NCBI GenBank assembly: GCA_001942045.1 | Contig: MSTD01000003.1 | Span: 196,737-260,736, forward strand | Direction of reading: 5' to 3' | From: Mycolicibacterium porcinum | GTDB taxonomy: Bacteria > Actinomycetota > Actinomycetes > Mycobacteriales > Mycobacteriaceae | DNA: 64,000 nt | Shown: in pieces, positions 36,164 through 44,330 of the stretch | How the letters are laid out: each line of letters opens with the position of its first letter | Numbering within the stretch: position 1 is the stretch's first letter | Position numbers and translations under genes: made by a program | The notes under the pieces: model-generated | What the model was told of the DNA's origin: nothing | Seen by the model: the letters and a program-made list of their open reading frames with translations, nothing else | Database searches by the model: none

Positions 36164-36466
36164 TCAGCCCGCTGGTTTGACTGAGTTCAGTCGACGCGCG
36201 GACTCGTCATCGGCGCGCTGATAGGCGTCGGCTGCGTCGGTCAGTTTCCCGGCATGGGTGCCGACCTCGCTGCCGACGGACTGGACTGCGGCGTCGACGA
36301 TCGACGAAACCTGACCGCAGGCGGCGCCGCTCTGCAGGCCCGGCATGGCGGACGCTGCCGTACCGAGTACTTCCCCGACGCCGAGGGCGGCGATCACTCG
36401 GCTGACGGCAGTTTCACCCGCGGCGGCAGCCCGCAGCTCCGCCGGGGCAACCCTCAGCTCAGACAC
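36164..36466 (-). CDS. EspC-like small T7SS protein
   Basis: 100 residues from the GTG at 36466 (GTG 36469 is also possible), chosen because family members start with a sequence like xELRVxPxELRAAA. All-helical; the C-terminal helix carries the type VII secretion signal YxxxD as Y82-Q-R-A-D86. It has one Cys (Cys50). Similar to the T7SS_ESX_EspC family, probably the secretion partner of the downstream WXG100-hydrolase. No clear ribosome binding site is present. A 17-bp palindrome lies 54 bp upstream. Confidence 0.72.
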   Translation of the reverse strand: MSELRVAPAELRAAAAGETAVSRVIAALGVGEVLGTAASAMPGLQSGAACGQVSSIVDAAVQSVGSEVGTHAGKLTDAADAYQRADDESARRLNSVKPAG

Positions 36467-36519
36467 CACCGTGGGAGCGTAACGCCACTTTCGTGGGTAC
36501 TTGCGCACCAATTTTGAGA

Positions 36520-36536
36520 ATACGGAGCGTCCGTAT
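36520..36536. promoter_or_regulatory. Palindromic operator candidate upstream of the T7SS trio
   Basis: ATACGGA, GCG, TCCGTAT: perfect 7-bp arms. It lies between the TetR stop (36544) and the EspC-like gene, both read leftward. It looks like a TetR-family operator and may let the adjacent TetR control the EspC-hydrolase-lipoprotein operon. Confidence 0.6.
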
Positions 36537-36543
36537 CGCTGAT

Positions 36544-37176
36544 CTAGGCCGAGTTGTGCTCTGAGTGCACGCTCGAAGCAACCTCGGAAGGCGTGCCCTT
36601 CAGGCCGCGCCAGAACAGGTTGATCATCAACTCGGCGGCCTCGTTGACGTCGGCGTCGCCCGTGCTGACCCGGCTGGCGATCGCCTCACCGGCACCCACC
36701 AGTGCCACCGCCATCATCTCGAAGTCGCTGTCGGGCTGAGGATTACGCGTGCCGGTGCTGAGCAGCCGGCCCACCAGATCGATGATCCGGTCGCGGCCCT
36801 CGCGGACGGTGTGGGCGAAGGCCTGGGAGCTGGTGGCCTGGGTGTAGAGCACCATCCACGACGCCCGGTTGGCATCGATGTAGGTCAGGAACGCCAGCAC
36901 GGCGCTGCGCAGCAGGTCCTTGGGGCTCTGGGTGAAGTCGATCTCCCCGCGCACCACATCGACGAAACGCGTCAGCTCGCGGTCCAGGCAGGCGCCGAAC
37001 AGCTCTTCCTTGGAGCCGTAGTAGAGGTACAGCATCGGCTTCGAGATCTCGGCCTCCGCGGCGATCGCGTCCATCGAGGTCTCGTGATAGCCGTTCACCG
37101 AGAAAATCTGCACAGCAGCGTCGAGCATCTGCTGTTCACGCACGGCTCTCGGCAGCCGCTTCGTCCCACCTGCCAT
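36544..37176 (-). CDS. TetR-family regulator (Rv0238-like)
   Basis: 210 residues from the ATG at 37176. N-terminal helix-turn-helix (AVQIFSVNGYHETSMDAIAA, then EISKPMLYLYYGSKEELF) at about 20-65. The C-terminal effector domain includes RASWMVLYTQATSSQAFAHTV near 108-128. The order TetR-lpqI-Rv0236A-aftD in M. tuberculosis suggests it is the Rv0238 orthologue (recalled). Target genes are not known; the palindrome at 36520 and the T7SS-linked operon directly downstream are candidates. It lies 28 nt downstream of the RpiR gene, in the same orientation. Confidence 0.87.
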   Translation of the reverse strand: MAGGTKRLPRAVREQQMLDAAVQIFSVNGYHETSMDAIAAEAEISKPMLYLYYGSKEELFGACLDRELTRFVDVVRGEIDFTQSPKDLLRSAVLAFLTYIDANRASWMVLYTQATSSQAFAHTVREGRDRIIDLVGRLLSTGTRNPQPDSDFEMMAVALVGAGEAIASRVSTGDADVNEAAELMINLFWRGLKGTPSEVASSVHSEHNSA

Positions 37177-37204
37177 CCGAACAGGATAAGCGCCCGGTTC
37201 ACGG

Positions 37205-38095
37205 TCAGGGCAGCAGCTCAGTGCGCCGCTGCTCCTCCCACAGCGCCATCCGGGTCCGCGCGGACTCCCCGATCGCATCCATCACCAACGGGATGAGAAG
37301 TTCGGTGATCAGAAACCCGGCCGCCATGCTCTGGTACACGGTGCCCACGGTGCTCGACGCGGCCAACACCACCTCGGCCTCCGGTGCCACCGGACAGGCC
37401 AGATCGTCGGTGATGAGCAGGACGGTGGCCCCGGCGCGATGTACCCGCTGCGCCAGCTCCGCCGCACTGCGCTGGTAACGGTGGTAGTCGAACAGCACCA
37501 CCACGTCGCTGCGCGACAGCTCGAGCAGCGCGCCGAGATCTCCTCCGGTGGGGTCGGCGAGCGCCCGCACCCTGGGACGCAACTGCTCGAGATGCGCCGC
37601 CAGGTGCAGCGCCAGCAGATGCGAGAAGCGGCCGCCGTGCAGGTACACGGTGCGGCTGGTGTCGGCCAGCAGCGCGACAGCGGCCTCGAGGGCGGATTCG
37701 GGAAGCATCGCCAGCGTCCGGGCGGCCTGGTCGCTCTGCGCTTGGGCCTGCTGCAGCAGACGCTCCAAGAGGCCGCCGGCCGGCGGCGCGTCCGGCAACC
37801 GGGTGATCGGTCCGCTGGATCGGCTCGACAGCTCGGCACGCAATGTGACCTGCAGATCGGCGAAGCCGTCGTAACCCAGAGACTGCGCGAAACGCAGCAC
37901 GGTCGGGGGGCTCACCTCGGCCCGCTCGGCGAGCCGGGCCGCACTCGCCAACCCGGCGCTCGGATAGTCGGCGAGCAGTGCCCGGCCCACTCGGCGTTCG
38001 GCTTTGCTCAGCGTCGGGAGGGCCGCGGTGGTGCGCGCCTCCACGGTCTGCGCGCCCGACGCCGCTTGTGCAGCTTGTGCGGGTTCTTGGGCCAC
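37205..38095 (-). CDS. RpiR/MurR-type transcriptional regulator
   Basis: 296 residues from the GTG at 38095. N-terminal HTH_6 domain (LPTLSKAERRVGRALLADYP, then ERAEVSPPTVLRFAQSLGYDGFADL) at about 27-80, then a SIS domain (about 125-265; YLHGGRFSHLLALHLA, VLFDYHRYQRSAAELAQRV). SIS domains usually bind phosphosugars, but RpiR-type regulators of amino-acid and amine catabolism are known. It is cotranscribed behind the class II glutamine amidotransferase (6-nt gap) and faces the ligase-permease-aminotransferase operon, so it is probably the local regulator. Confidence 0.87.
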   Translation of the reverse strand: MAQEPAQAAQAASGAQTVEARTTAALPTLSKAERRVGRALLADYPSAGLASAARLAERAEVSPPTVLRFAQSLGYDGFADLQVTLRAELSSRSSGPITRLPDAPPAGGLLERLLQQAQAQSDQAARTLAMLPESALEAAVALLADTSRTVYLHGGRFSHLLALHLAAHLEQLRPRVRALADPTGGDLGALLELSRSDVVVLFDYHRYQRSAAELAQRVHRAGATVLLITDDLACPVAPEAEVVLAASSTVGTVYQSMAAGFLITELLIPLVMDAIGESARTRMALWEEQRRTELLP

Positions 38096-38100
38096 GATGC

Positions 38101-38898
38101 TCAATCTGCCATGACCGGCACCGAAGTCATCGACAAGTCGCTCATGGAGATCGCGGTGACGCTTTCCGGCGGCAACGGCTGCCAGTCCAGGTCGCCGAAA
38201 CCGGTCGAACCGATGACGAGCGTGCCGTCCGCAGGCCTGGCCCACCGCAGAGCGAAGTAGTCCTCAAGATGTTCGGTGGGCAGATCGGCCGCGGTGATTT
38301 CCTCGACGTCCTCGTCCGGCAGATAACTGTGCGCGTGGGCATGCACGGCGATCAACTGCCCCTCCCCGAGGATCAGTGCGTTGAGGCTGGCCTCCGGGTA
38401 CTGCGGTCGCAGTTGCGCCACCGCCCGGCGGACCGCTTCCGCCAGATCCGGTGCGGTGCGACGGTGCTGACGAATGATGCCGAAGTAGCGCTCACTGTCC
38501 GTGGTGCCGCGCACCGACGCCGCGATGTCCGGATCCAGCAGCTCGTCCAGCGGGCCGGCGGGTTTGATGGAACCGTTGTGCGCCATGGCAATTCCGTCGG
38601 CGACGAACGGGTGCGAGTTCTGCGGCTGCACCGCCAGGCCATTGGTGGCCCAACGCAGGTGGACCACGCTGGCCAGCGCGTCCGGGCCGGACACCGCGGC
38701 CGCGAAGGCCGGGTCGTCGAGTGCGCTGCCTGGGGATACCTCGACGCTCGGAGTCTGTCCGGCCTGCTCGATCCGGGCAATGCCCCAACCGTCACCGTGC
38801 ACCTTGGTCAGTGCCACGAAGTCCTTGAGGACGTGCGCCCCGACCGCGTCGGAGACGGATATCGGCTGTGCTGACACCACACCCAGCAGTCGGCACAT
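38101..38898 (-). CDS. Class II glutamine amidotransferase-like hydrolase (YafJ/EgtC type)
   Basis: 265 residues from the ATG at 38898 (GGAGG upstream). The protein begins MCRLLGVVS, so Met removal exposes Cys2 as the N-terminal nucleophile. HLRWATNG (near 80) and MAHNGSI (near 104) are the other Ntn amidotransferase motifs. There is no synthase domain, so it acts alone, like EgtC, which removes gamma-glutamyl groups. Divergently transcribed from a gamma-glutamyl ligase-like gene, it could cleave a gamma-glutamyl intermediate of the pathway (inference). Confidence 0.87.
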   Translation of the reverse strand: MCRLLGVVSAQPISVSDAVGAHVLKDFVALTKVHGDGWGIARIEQAGQTPSVEVSPGSALDDPAFAAAVSGPDALASVVHLRWATNGLAVQPQNSHPFVADGIAMAHNGSIKPAGPLDELLDPDIAASVRGTTDSERYFGIIRQHRRTAPDLAEAVRRAVAQLRPQYPEASLNALILGEGQLIAVHAHAHSYLPDEDVEEITAADLPTEHLEDYFALRWARPADGTLVIGSTGFGDLDWQPLPPESVTAISMSDLSMTSVPVMAD

Positions 38899-38945
38899 GG
38901 ATTCCGCCCTCCGTCTCGGGACCTTCAAGCCCAAAATCTAACAAA

Positions 38946-38960
38946 TCGATCTTAGATCGA
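38946..38960. promoter_or_regulatory. Palindrome in the amidotransferase / ligase divergent promoter
   Basis: TCGATCT, T, AGATCGA: perfect 7-bp arms, in an unusually AT-rich stretch (38930-38990). It lies between the two divergent starts and is a likely binding site for the RpiR regulator. A TAGCGT -10-like box for the rightward operon is at 38992-38997. Confidence 0.55.
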
Positions 38961-39028
38961 CGATATTAAAGATTCTGAAACATTCATGACATAGCGTACG
39001 CGGAGAGTCAGCACCTCAGGAGGGACAT

Positions 39029-40348
39029 ATGCCGGCAGCCAACACGTCACGCACCGAGGATCTACGCGCACACGGTGTCGAGATCGTGGCTGGATCACTG
39101 ACCGACCTGGCCGGCGTAACCCGAGCCAAATACGTTCCGCTGCAGCGCCTCTCCGCGTTCGAGAAATCCGGCATGGGCGTGTCACCGTCGTGGAGTGTGT
39201 TCTGCGTCGACAGCGGCATCGCCTTCACCCCCGACATCGGCGTGGTGGGCGACCTGCGGATCCGAATCGATCCCGACGATCTGCGCCTGATCGACGACGG
39301 CGTGGCCTGGGCACCCGCGAGCCTGCACGACCAGCACGGCAACCCGGCGCCGCTGTGCACCCGGTCCCTGCTGAGCGAGATCGAACGCTCCGCGGCGGAT
39401 CGCGGACTGACCCCGTTGGCCGGGGCCGAACTGGAGTTCACCCTGCTCTCGGACGACGGCGACCACGCCAGCGCCGAACCCTGGTCGCCATACGGCATGC
39501 GGACCTCACTCGACCGCTCCGGATTCCTCGTCGACCTCGCGCTCGCGGCCGAGATGGCCGGACTCGAGATCGAGCAGCTGCACACCGAATACGGGCATGA
39601 CCAGGTCGAAGTGTCGCTGGCCCCGGCCGCACCGGTGGCCGTCGCCGACAGCGTCATCCTGGCCCGGATCGTGATCGGCCGGGTGGCCGCCCGCCACGGA
39701 CTGAAGGTCTCGTTCTCCCCGGTCCCGTTCGAAGGTGAGGCCGGCAACGGTGCCCACCTGCACCTGTCCCTGGCCGATGCCGACGGGCCACTGCTGTCCG
39801 GCGGCACGGGCCCGCACGGTCTGCGCGACACCGGACAATCCGCCATCGCCGGAGTTCTCGACGGACTGCCGGATCTGCTCGGCGTGTACGCCGGCTCGAC
39901 GCTCTCGGCGGCCCGTCTCAAACCCGGGAACTGGGCCGGCGCCACCAAATGCTGGGGCTTGGAGAATCGCGAAGCCGCGGTGCGCTTCATCGCCGCGACG
40001 CCGGGGAATCCGCACGGCGCCAACGTCGAACTGAAGATCATCGACCCGAGCGCCAACCCGTACCTGGCCGCCGCGGCACTACTCGGCAGTGCGCTGCGCG
40101 GGATCGACAAGGCCCTCCCGTTGCCGTCCGAGGTCACCGACGATCCCGCCGCCACCGCCTCGCCACCCCTGCCCACCGACCACCGCGTGGTGCTCGAGAC
40201 GCTCGAATCCTCCTCGCTGGCGGCGGATCTGCTGACACCGGCCGTCATCCAGGGACTCGTCGCCGTGCGCCGCCACGAGCTCACCACCTACGGCGACCGC
40301 CCGCTCGCCGAAACCTGCCAGGCCCTACGCCTGGCCTGGAGTTGCTGA
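39029..40348 (+). CDS. Glutamine-synthetase-like gamma-glutamyl ligase
   Basis: 439 residues, GS type I fold. The start is fixed by AGGAGGGAC before the ATG. Metal/ATP residues are visible: E134 and E136 (GAELEF), the E194 region (GHDQVEVSLAP), H243 and H245 (GNGAHLHLSL), R296 (RLKPG), R314 and R319 (NREAAVR). In the ANPYL block the usual RIEVR of true GlnA reads NVELK (K336 for Arg), and the ammonium/glutamate site is altered, so it probably ligates glutamate to an amine (PuuA, GlnA3/4 or FluG C-domain type). It heads a five-gene operon. Confidence 0.87.
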   Translation: MPAANTSRTEDLRAHGVEIVAGSLTDLAGVTRAKYVPLQRLSAFEKSGMGVSPSWSVFCVDSGIAFTPDIGVVGDLRIRIDPDDLRLIDDGVAWAPASLHDQHGNPAPLCTRSLLSEIERSAADRGLTPLAGAELEFTLLSDDGDHASAEPWSPYGMRTSLDRSGFLVDLALAAEMAGLEIEQLHTEYGHDQVEVSLAPAAPVAVADSVILARIVIGRVAARHGLKVSFSPVPFEGEAGNGAHLHLSLADADGPLLSGGTGPHGLRDTGQSAIAGVLDGLPDLLGVYAGSTLSAARLKPGNWAGATKCWGLENREAAVRFIAATPGNPHGANVELKIIDPSANPYLAAAALLGSALRGIDKALPLPSEVTDDPAATASPPLPTDHRVVLETLESSSLAADLLTPAVIQGLVAVRRHELTTYGDRPLAETCQALRLAWSC

Positions 40349-40373
40349 CCGCTCATTCCCGAAGGGAGCATCG

Positions 40374-41867
40374 ATGACCACCAGTGCCGCTGCCGACCCC
40401 GACCAACTACCCCACCGACGCCTACCGTTCTGGGTCGCGCTGGCGTTGTCGGTCGCGACGGTCGGCCCCACCCTGGCGATGTCCGGGAACGGGCAGGGCC
40501 TGATCGGCACGGTGGGCAAGGCCATCCCGCTGGTCTTCCTGATCGGCTTGGTCGGCGTCTCGCTCGTCGGCTACAGCTTCGTCCGGCTCACCCGTCACCT
40601 CAACCACGCCGGGTCCGCCTACGCGCTCGTCGGCGGCACCGTGGGTCCACGCACCGGGTTCTTCTCCGGCTTCGCGATGCTCGGCGCCTACGTCGGGTTC
40701 TCAATCGGAACCCTTGCGCTGACAGCGGCTTTCACGAATGCGTTCATCGCACAGCTGCAACCGGGCAACGACAACCCCTACCAGGTGCCGTGGCTGGTCA
40801 TCGTGGTGATCGGCGCGGCCATCTCGTTCGCCCTGGCCGGTCGCGACATCAGGGTGCTGGCCAAGATTCTGCTGGGCATCGAGGGCATCGGCATCGTGGC
40901 CATGATCGTGCTGGTGATCGCGATCTTCGCGAAAGGTGGAGCCCCGACAACCGGACTCGACTTCAGCGTGTTCTCCTTCTCCGGCAGTGGTGTCTCGCCT
41001 TCGGCCGTCCTCAGCGGTGTGGTCGCGGCGTTCCTGTCCTGGGCCGGGTTCGAGGCCTGCGCGTCGATGGGTGAGGAGACCGACAACCCCGGCCGCAACA
41101 TCCCCCGGGCACTGGGCGGAACGTTGATCCTCACCGGTGTGCTGTTCGTCGTCGTGATGTTCGCCCAGGTGATCGGCTTCGGCACCGACGAGGCCGGGCT
41201 CGGGGCGTTCCAGGGTTCGGGAAACACCTTGGGAGACTTGGGCAGCAGCTACATCGGCCAGTGGTTCTCGCTGCTCATCATCTTCACCGCCACCGTCGCC
41301 GCGTTCGGCTGCCACATGGCGACCGCAGCGACCTCGGGCCGCATGCTGTTCGCGTTCGGTCGTGACGGCTTCGGCCCGAAGTCCTTGGCGCACATCCATG
41401 AGGCCACCGGCGGACCGCGGCGGGCCACCTGGCTGGTGGTGGGACTGGCTCTGGTGGTGGACGTGATCTGTGGCCTGCTCGACTGGCCGCACATGGGTAC
41501 CGGCAACGCCGCGATCGACACATACTTCCTGTTCGCGGTGGCCGGCTCGGTCTGCCTGATGGTGTGCTACCTGCTGGTCGAGATCGCCGCCGCCTGGTTC
41601 GTCGGGGCACCAAAGTTCGTCGGGGTGCACGGCGGCCACGGCAAGGTGCTCGGACTGGCGTTGCCGCTATTGGGTGCCGTGGTGATCGCCGTGGTGCTGT
41701 GGTTCAACGTGAAAGACGCCGAAACCTGGACCGCGGCACCGCTGTTGGGGCTGTACTGGTGCGCCGTCGGTCTGGCGATCGCACTGGCGGCCTCGGGAAT
41801 CGCCAAGCGCGTAGGTGAATCGCTGACCGCCGAGCTGGCGCTGACCCCACCCGTGGAGGTCCGGTGA
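40374..41867 (+). CDS. APC-family amino acid/amine permease
   Basis: 497 residues with about 12-13 predicted membrane helices and the APC fold. TM1 carries the broken-helix segment VATVGPTLAMSGNGQGL, and TM6 FLSWAGFEACASMGEETDNPGRNIPRA, both substrate-site regions. GAAGGGAG precedes the ATG. It is likely to import the amino acid or amine handled by the neighbouring enzymes. Its stop overlaps the aminotransferase start (GTGA). Confidence 0.9.
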   Translation: MTTSAAADPDQLPHRRLPFWVALALSVATVGPTLAMSGNGQGLIGTVGKAIPLVFLIGLVGVSLVGYSFVRLTRHLNHAGSAYALVGGTVGPRTGFFSGFAMLGAYVGFSIGTLALTAAFTNAFIAQLQPGNDNPYQVPWLVIVVIGAAISFALAGRDIRVLAKILLGIEGIGIVAMIVLVIAIFAKGGAPTTGLDFSVFSFSGSGVSPSAVLSGVVAAFLSWAGFEACASMGEETDNPGRNIPRALGGTLILTGVLFVVVMFAQVIGFGTDEAGLGAFQGSGNTLGDLGSSYIGQWFSLLIIFTATVAAFGCHMATAATSGRMLFAFGRDGFGPKSLAHIHEATGGPRRATWLVVGLALVVDVICGLLDWPHMGTGNAAIDTYFLFAVAGSVCLMVCYLLVEIAAAWFVGAPKFVGVHGGHGKVLGLALPLLGAVVIAVVLWFNVKDAETWTAAPLLGLYWCAVGLAIALAASGIAKRVGESLTAELALTPPVEVR

Positions 41868-43159
41868 ACACGCTCTACGCCCGCGATGAAGCCGCCATCG
41901 CCGGGATAGAGAAGCTCCGGTTCTTCCCGCTGGAGGTCGTTTCCGGCCACGGCTGCACATTGGTCACACCCGATGGCCGGGAACTGCTCGACCTGTCGGC
42001 CACCTGGACGGCTTCTGGTCTCGGACACGGGCATCCCGCGGTCGTCGAGGCGGTCAGCCGGGCTGTGCGCAGCGCGCCGGGTTCCGGCGGCCTGTCGGCG
42101 GTGCATCCCGACTCGGTAGGACTGGCCGAGGACCTGCTGGATCTGGTCCCCGGATCGGGTGAGCGCCGGGTCTACCTGGGCCATGCCGGATCCGACGCCA
42201 ACGACGTCGCGTTGCGCGCCTGCCGGCACGCCACCGGGCGGCGGACGGTGCTGGCGTTCGAGCACAGCTATCACGGTGGCGTTGGCGTCGCGATGGGAGT
42301 GTCCGGAGTCCACGTCGACGCCGGCGTCGCACCGGATCCCGACGCAGTTTTCCTGCCGTACCCCAACCCGTTCCGCCCGGCTTCGGGTGATGTCGCCGCC
42401 GACGTGGCGGCCTGCCTGAAGCTGGCCGACCATCACCTGGCCACGGGCGCGATCGCGTGTCTGATCGTCGAGCCGATCCTGTCCGACGGCGGCCTCGTGG
42501 TCCCGCCGGACGGCTTCCTGGCCGAGCTGCATGCCCTTTGCCGGCGCCACGCGGTGCCGATGATCTGCGACGAGGTCAAGATGGGCCTGGGCCGGCCGGG
42601 CACCCTGCACGCGTTCGAGCACGACGGTGTGGTGCCCGACATCGTCACGTTCGGCAAGGTGCTGGGCGGGGGTCTGCCACTGTCGGCAGCGGTCGGCCCG
42701 GCCGGCCTGCTCGATAAGCCGGCCGCCTCAGCCCTGCTGACCACCGCGGGCAATCCGATCTGCACCGCGGCCGGCCGGGCTGTGCTGGCCACCATCACGG
42801 GCGAACAGCTACCCGAGCGAGCCGCCAAAGTCGGTGCGGTACTGCAGGATGCGCTGCGGGCCGTGGATGCCGAACAAGTGGGTGACGTGCGGGGCCGCGG
42901 TCTGGCGATCGGCCTGGAACTCGTCGACCCGGCGACCGGCGAACCCGACTCGCGGCTCGCGGCACAGGTCAGCTATCGGGCCTGGGAACTCGGCGCGGTG
43001 GTGTACTACGTCGGCGGCAACGTTCTGGAGATCACCCCGCCGCTCGTGCTGTCCGAGGATGAGGCGCACCGCGCCGCCGAGATCATCGGCGCGGCCATCG
43101 CGGACGCCGCCGCAGGGAAGGTCGATGCCGAGGAGGTTGCGCGCTATGCCGGATGGTGA
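41864..43159 (+). CDS. Class III pyridoxal-phosphate aminotransferase
   Basis: 431 residues, omega-aminotransferase fold. PLP-lysine is K265 (VTFGKVLGGGLP), the PLP-ring Asp lies in ICDEVKMGLGRPG, and FEHSYHGG is the phosphate-binding region. In that block the common DEVQTGFGRTG has become DEVKMGLGRPG, suggesting a distinct substrate. It probably transaminates an omega-amine such as a diamine or a gamma-aminobutyrate-like intermediate. GTG start overlaps the permease stop; the end overlaps the amidohydrolase start by 14 nt. Confidence 0.9.
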   Translation: MNTLYARDEAAIAGIEKLRFFPLEVVSGHGCTLVTPDGRELLDLSATWTASGLGHGHPAVVEAVSRAVRSAPGSGGLSAVHPDSVGLAEDLLDLVPGSGERRVYLGHAGSDANDVALRACRHATGRRTVLAFEHSYHGGVGVAMGVSGVHVDAGVAPDPDAVFLPYPNPFRPASGDVAADVAACLKLADHHLATGAIACLIVEPILSDGGLVVPPDGFLAELHALCRRHAVPMICDEVKMGLGRPGTLHAFEHDGVVPDIVTFGKVLGGGLPLSAAVGPAGLLDKPAASALLTTAGNPICTAAGRAVLATITGEQLPERAAKVGAVLQDALRAVDAEQVGDVRGRGLAIGLELVDPATGEPDSRLAAQVSYRAWELGAVVYYVGGNVLEITPPLVLSEDEAHRAAEIIGAAIADAAAGKVDAEEVARYAGW

Positions 43160-44330
43160 CATCACTGGCCCGATGATCGACGTGTTCGACGGGGTCCACA
43201 ACCTCGTGCCCGACGCGCTCGCCGAGCATCTGCACACGATCCGGTTGATCGACCACCACGTGCACGGAACGTTCCACAAGCCCGTCGACCGGGCCGGCTT
43301 CGAAGCCTCGATCAACGAAGGGTCCACCGACCCGATACCGGGCTTCATGACGCAGTTCGACTCACCGCTCGGCCTGTCGATCCGGCGGTGGTGCGCACCG
43401 GTTCTCGGCCTGCCCACCCACGCCGACGCCGACACCTACTGGAAGCGCCGTAGCGAACACACACCGGACGCGCTGGCGGCGCTGATGCTGCCGCCGGCCG
43501 GGGTCGAACGCTGGATCGTCGACACCGGATTCCAGGGCGATCTCATCACCACCCCGCAACGACTCACCGAACTCAGCGGCCGTCCGTCCTCCGAGATCTT
43601 GCGGCTGGAGCAGTTGGCGCAGGACCTCCTCGAGTCCGGCACCAGCCCAGAGGCGTTTCCCGACGCATTCCGGTCCGCGCTGTCAGACGCCGTCGACTCC
43701 CGGGACATAGTGGGTACCAAGACGATTGCGGCCTACCGCACGTCGTTCGACATCGACTGGTCCCGCCCCGCCGAGCAGCAGGTGATCGAGCATGCCCGCG
43801 ACCTGAGCGCCAGGGACTCACAACGGGTCGACAGCCCGGTGCTGATCGCGTTCGGGGTGCACGAGGCCGCCGACCACGGACTGCCCATCCAGGTCCACGT
43901 CGGGTTCGGCGACCGTGATCTGGATCTGCACCGCACCGACCCGATGCTGCTGCTGCCGTTGCTGCGCACCATGGCGCCGGTTCCGGTGCTGTTGCTGCAC
44001 TGCTACCCGTTCCACCGCCAGGCCGGATACCTGGCCCAGGCGTTCGATCACGTGAATTTTGATGTCGGCCTTGCCATCAACTACCTCGGGGCCCGCTCGA
44101 ACGCGGTGGTCGCCGAGGCGCTGGAGACCGCCCCGTTCGCCAAACAGCTGTACTCCTCGGATGCCTTCGGCCCACCCGAGTTGCACCTGCTGGGTTCGGT
44201 GTTGTGGCGCCGCACGATGGGGCTGACGCTGGGCGAGTGGGTGCGGACCGGGGACTGCAGCGAGGCCGACGCGATCCGCATCGTCGACATGATCGGCGTG
44301 CACAACGCCGAGCGGGTCTACTCGCTGTGA
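43146..44330 (+). CDS. Amidohydrolase of the FluG N-domain / nodulin type
   Basis: 394 residues from the ATG at 43146 (GAGGAGG 9-15 nt upstream). TIM-barrel amidohydrolase: HHVHG near residue 36 (metal HxH), a long helical insertion, IQVHVGFGD near 247, LLLHCYPF near 283, and a late Asp in YSSDAFGPPEL near 342. The closest known architecture is FluG, in which such a domain is fused to a GS-like domain; here the two are separate genes in one operon. Possible reaction: hydrolysis of an amide or gamma-glutamyl bond. Its stop overlaps the decarboxylase start (GTGA). Confidence 0.85.
   Translation: MPDGDITGPMIDVFDGVHNLVPDALAEHLHTIRLIDHHVHGTFHKPVDRAGFEASINEGSTDPIPGFMTQFDSPLGLSIRRWCAPVLGLPTHADADTYWKRRSEHTPDALAALMLPPAGVERWIVDTGFQGDLITTPQRLTELSGRPSSEILRLEQLAQDLLESGTSPEAFPDAFRSALSDAVDSRDIVGTKTIAAYRTSFDIDWSRPAEQQVIEHARDLSARDSQRVDSPVLIAFGVHEAADHGLPIQVHVGFGDRDLDLHRTDPMLLLPLLRTMAPVPVLLLHCYPFHRQAGYLAQAFDHVNFDVGLAINYLGARSNAVVAEALETAPFAKQLYSSDAFGPPELHLLGSVLWRRTMGLTLGEWVRTGDCSEADAIRIVDMIGVHNAERVYSL

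Noticed and set aside
44204..44326. Upstream extension of the decarboxylase frame
   Set aside because: The extension lies inside the amidohydrolase coding region and reads Arg-rich out-of-frame sequence. The GTG at 44327 overlaps the amidohydrolase stop and begins the conserved protein.
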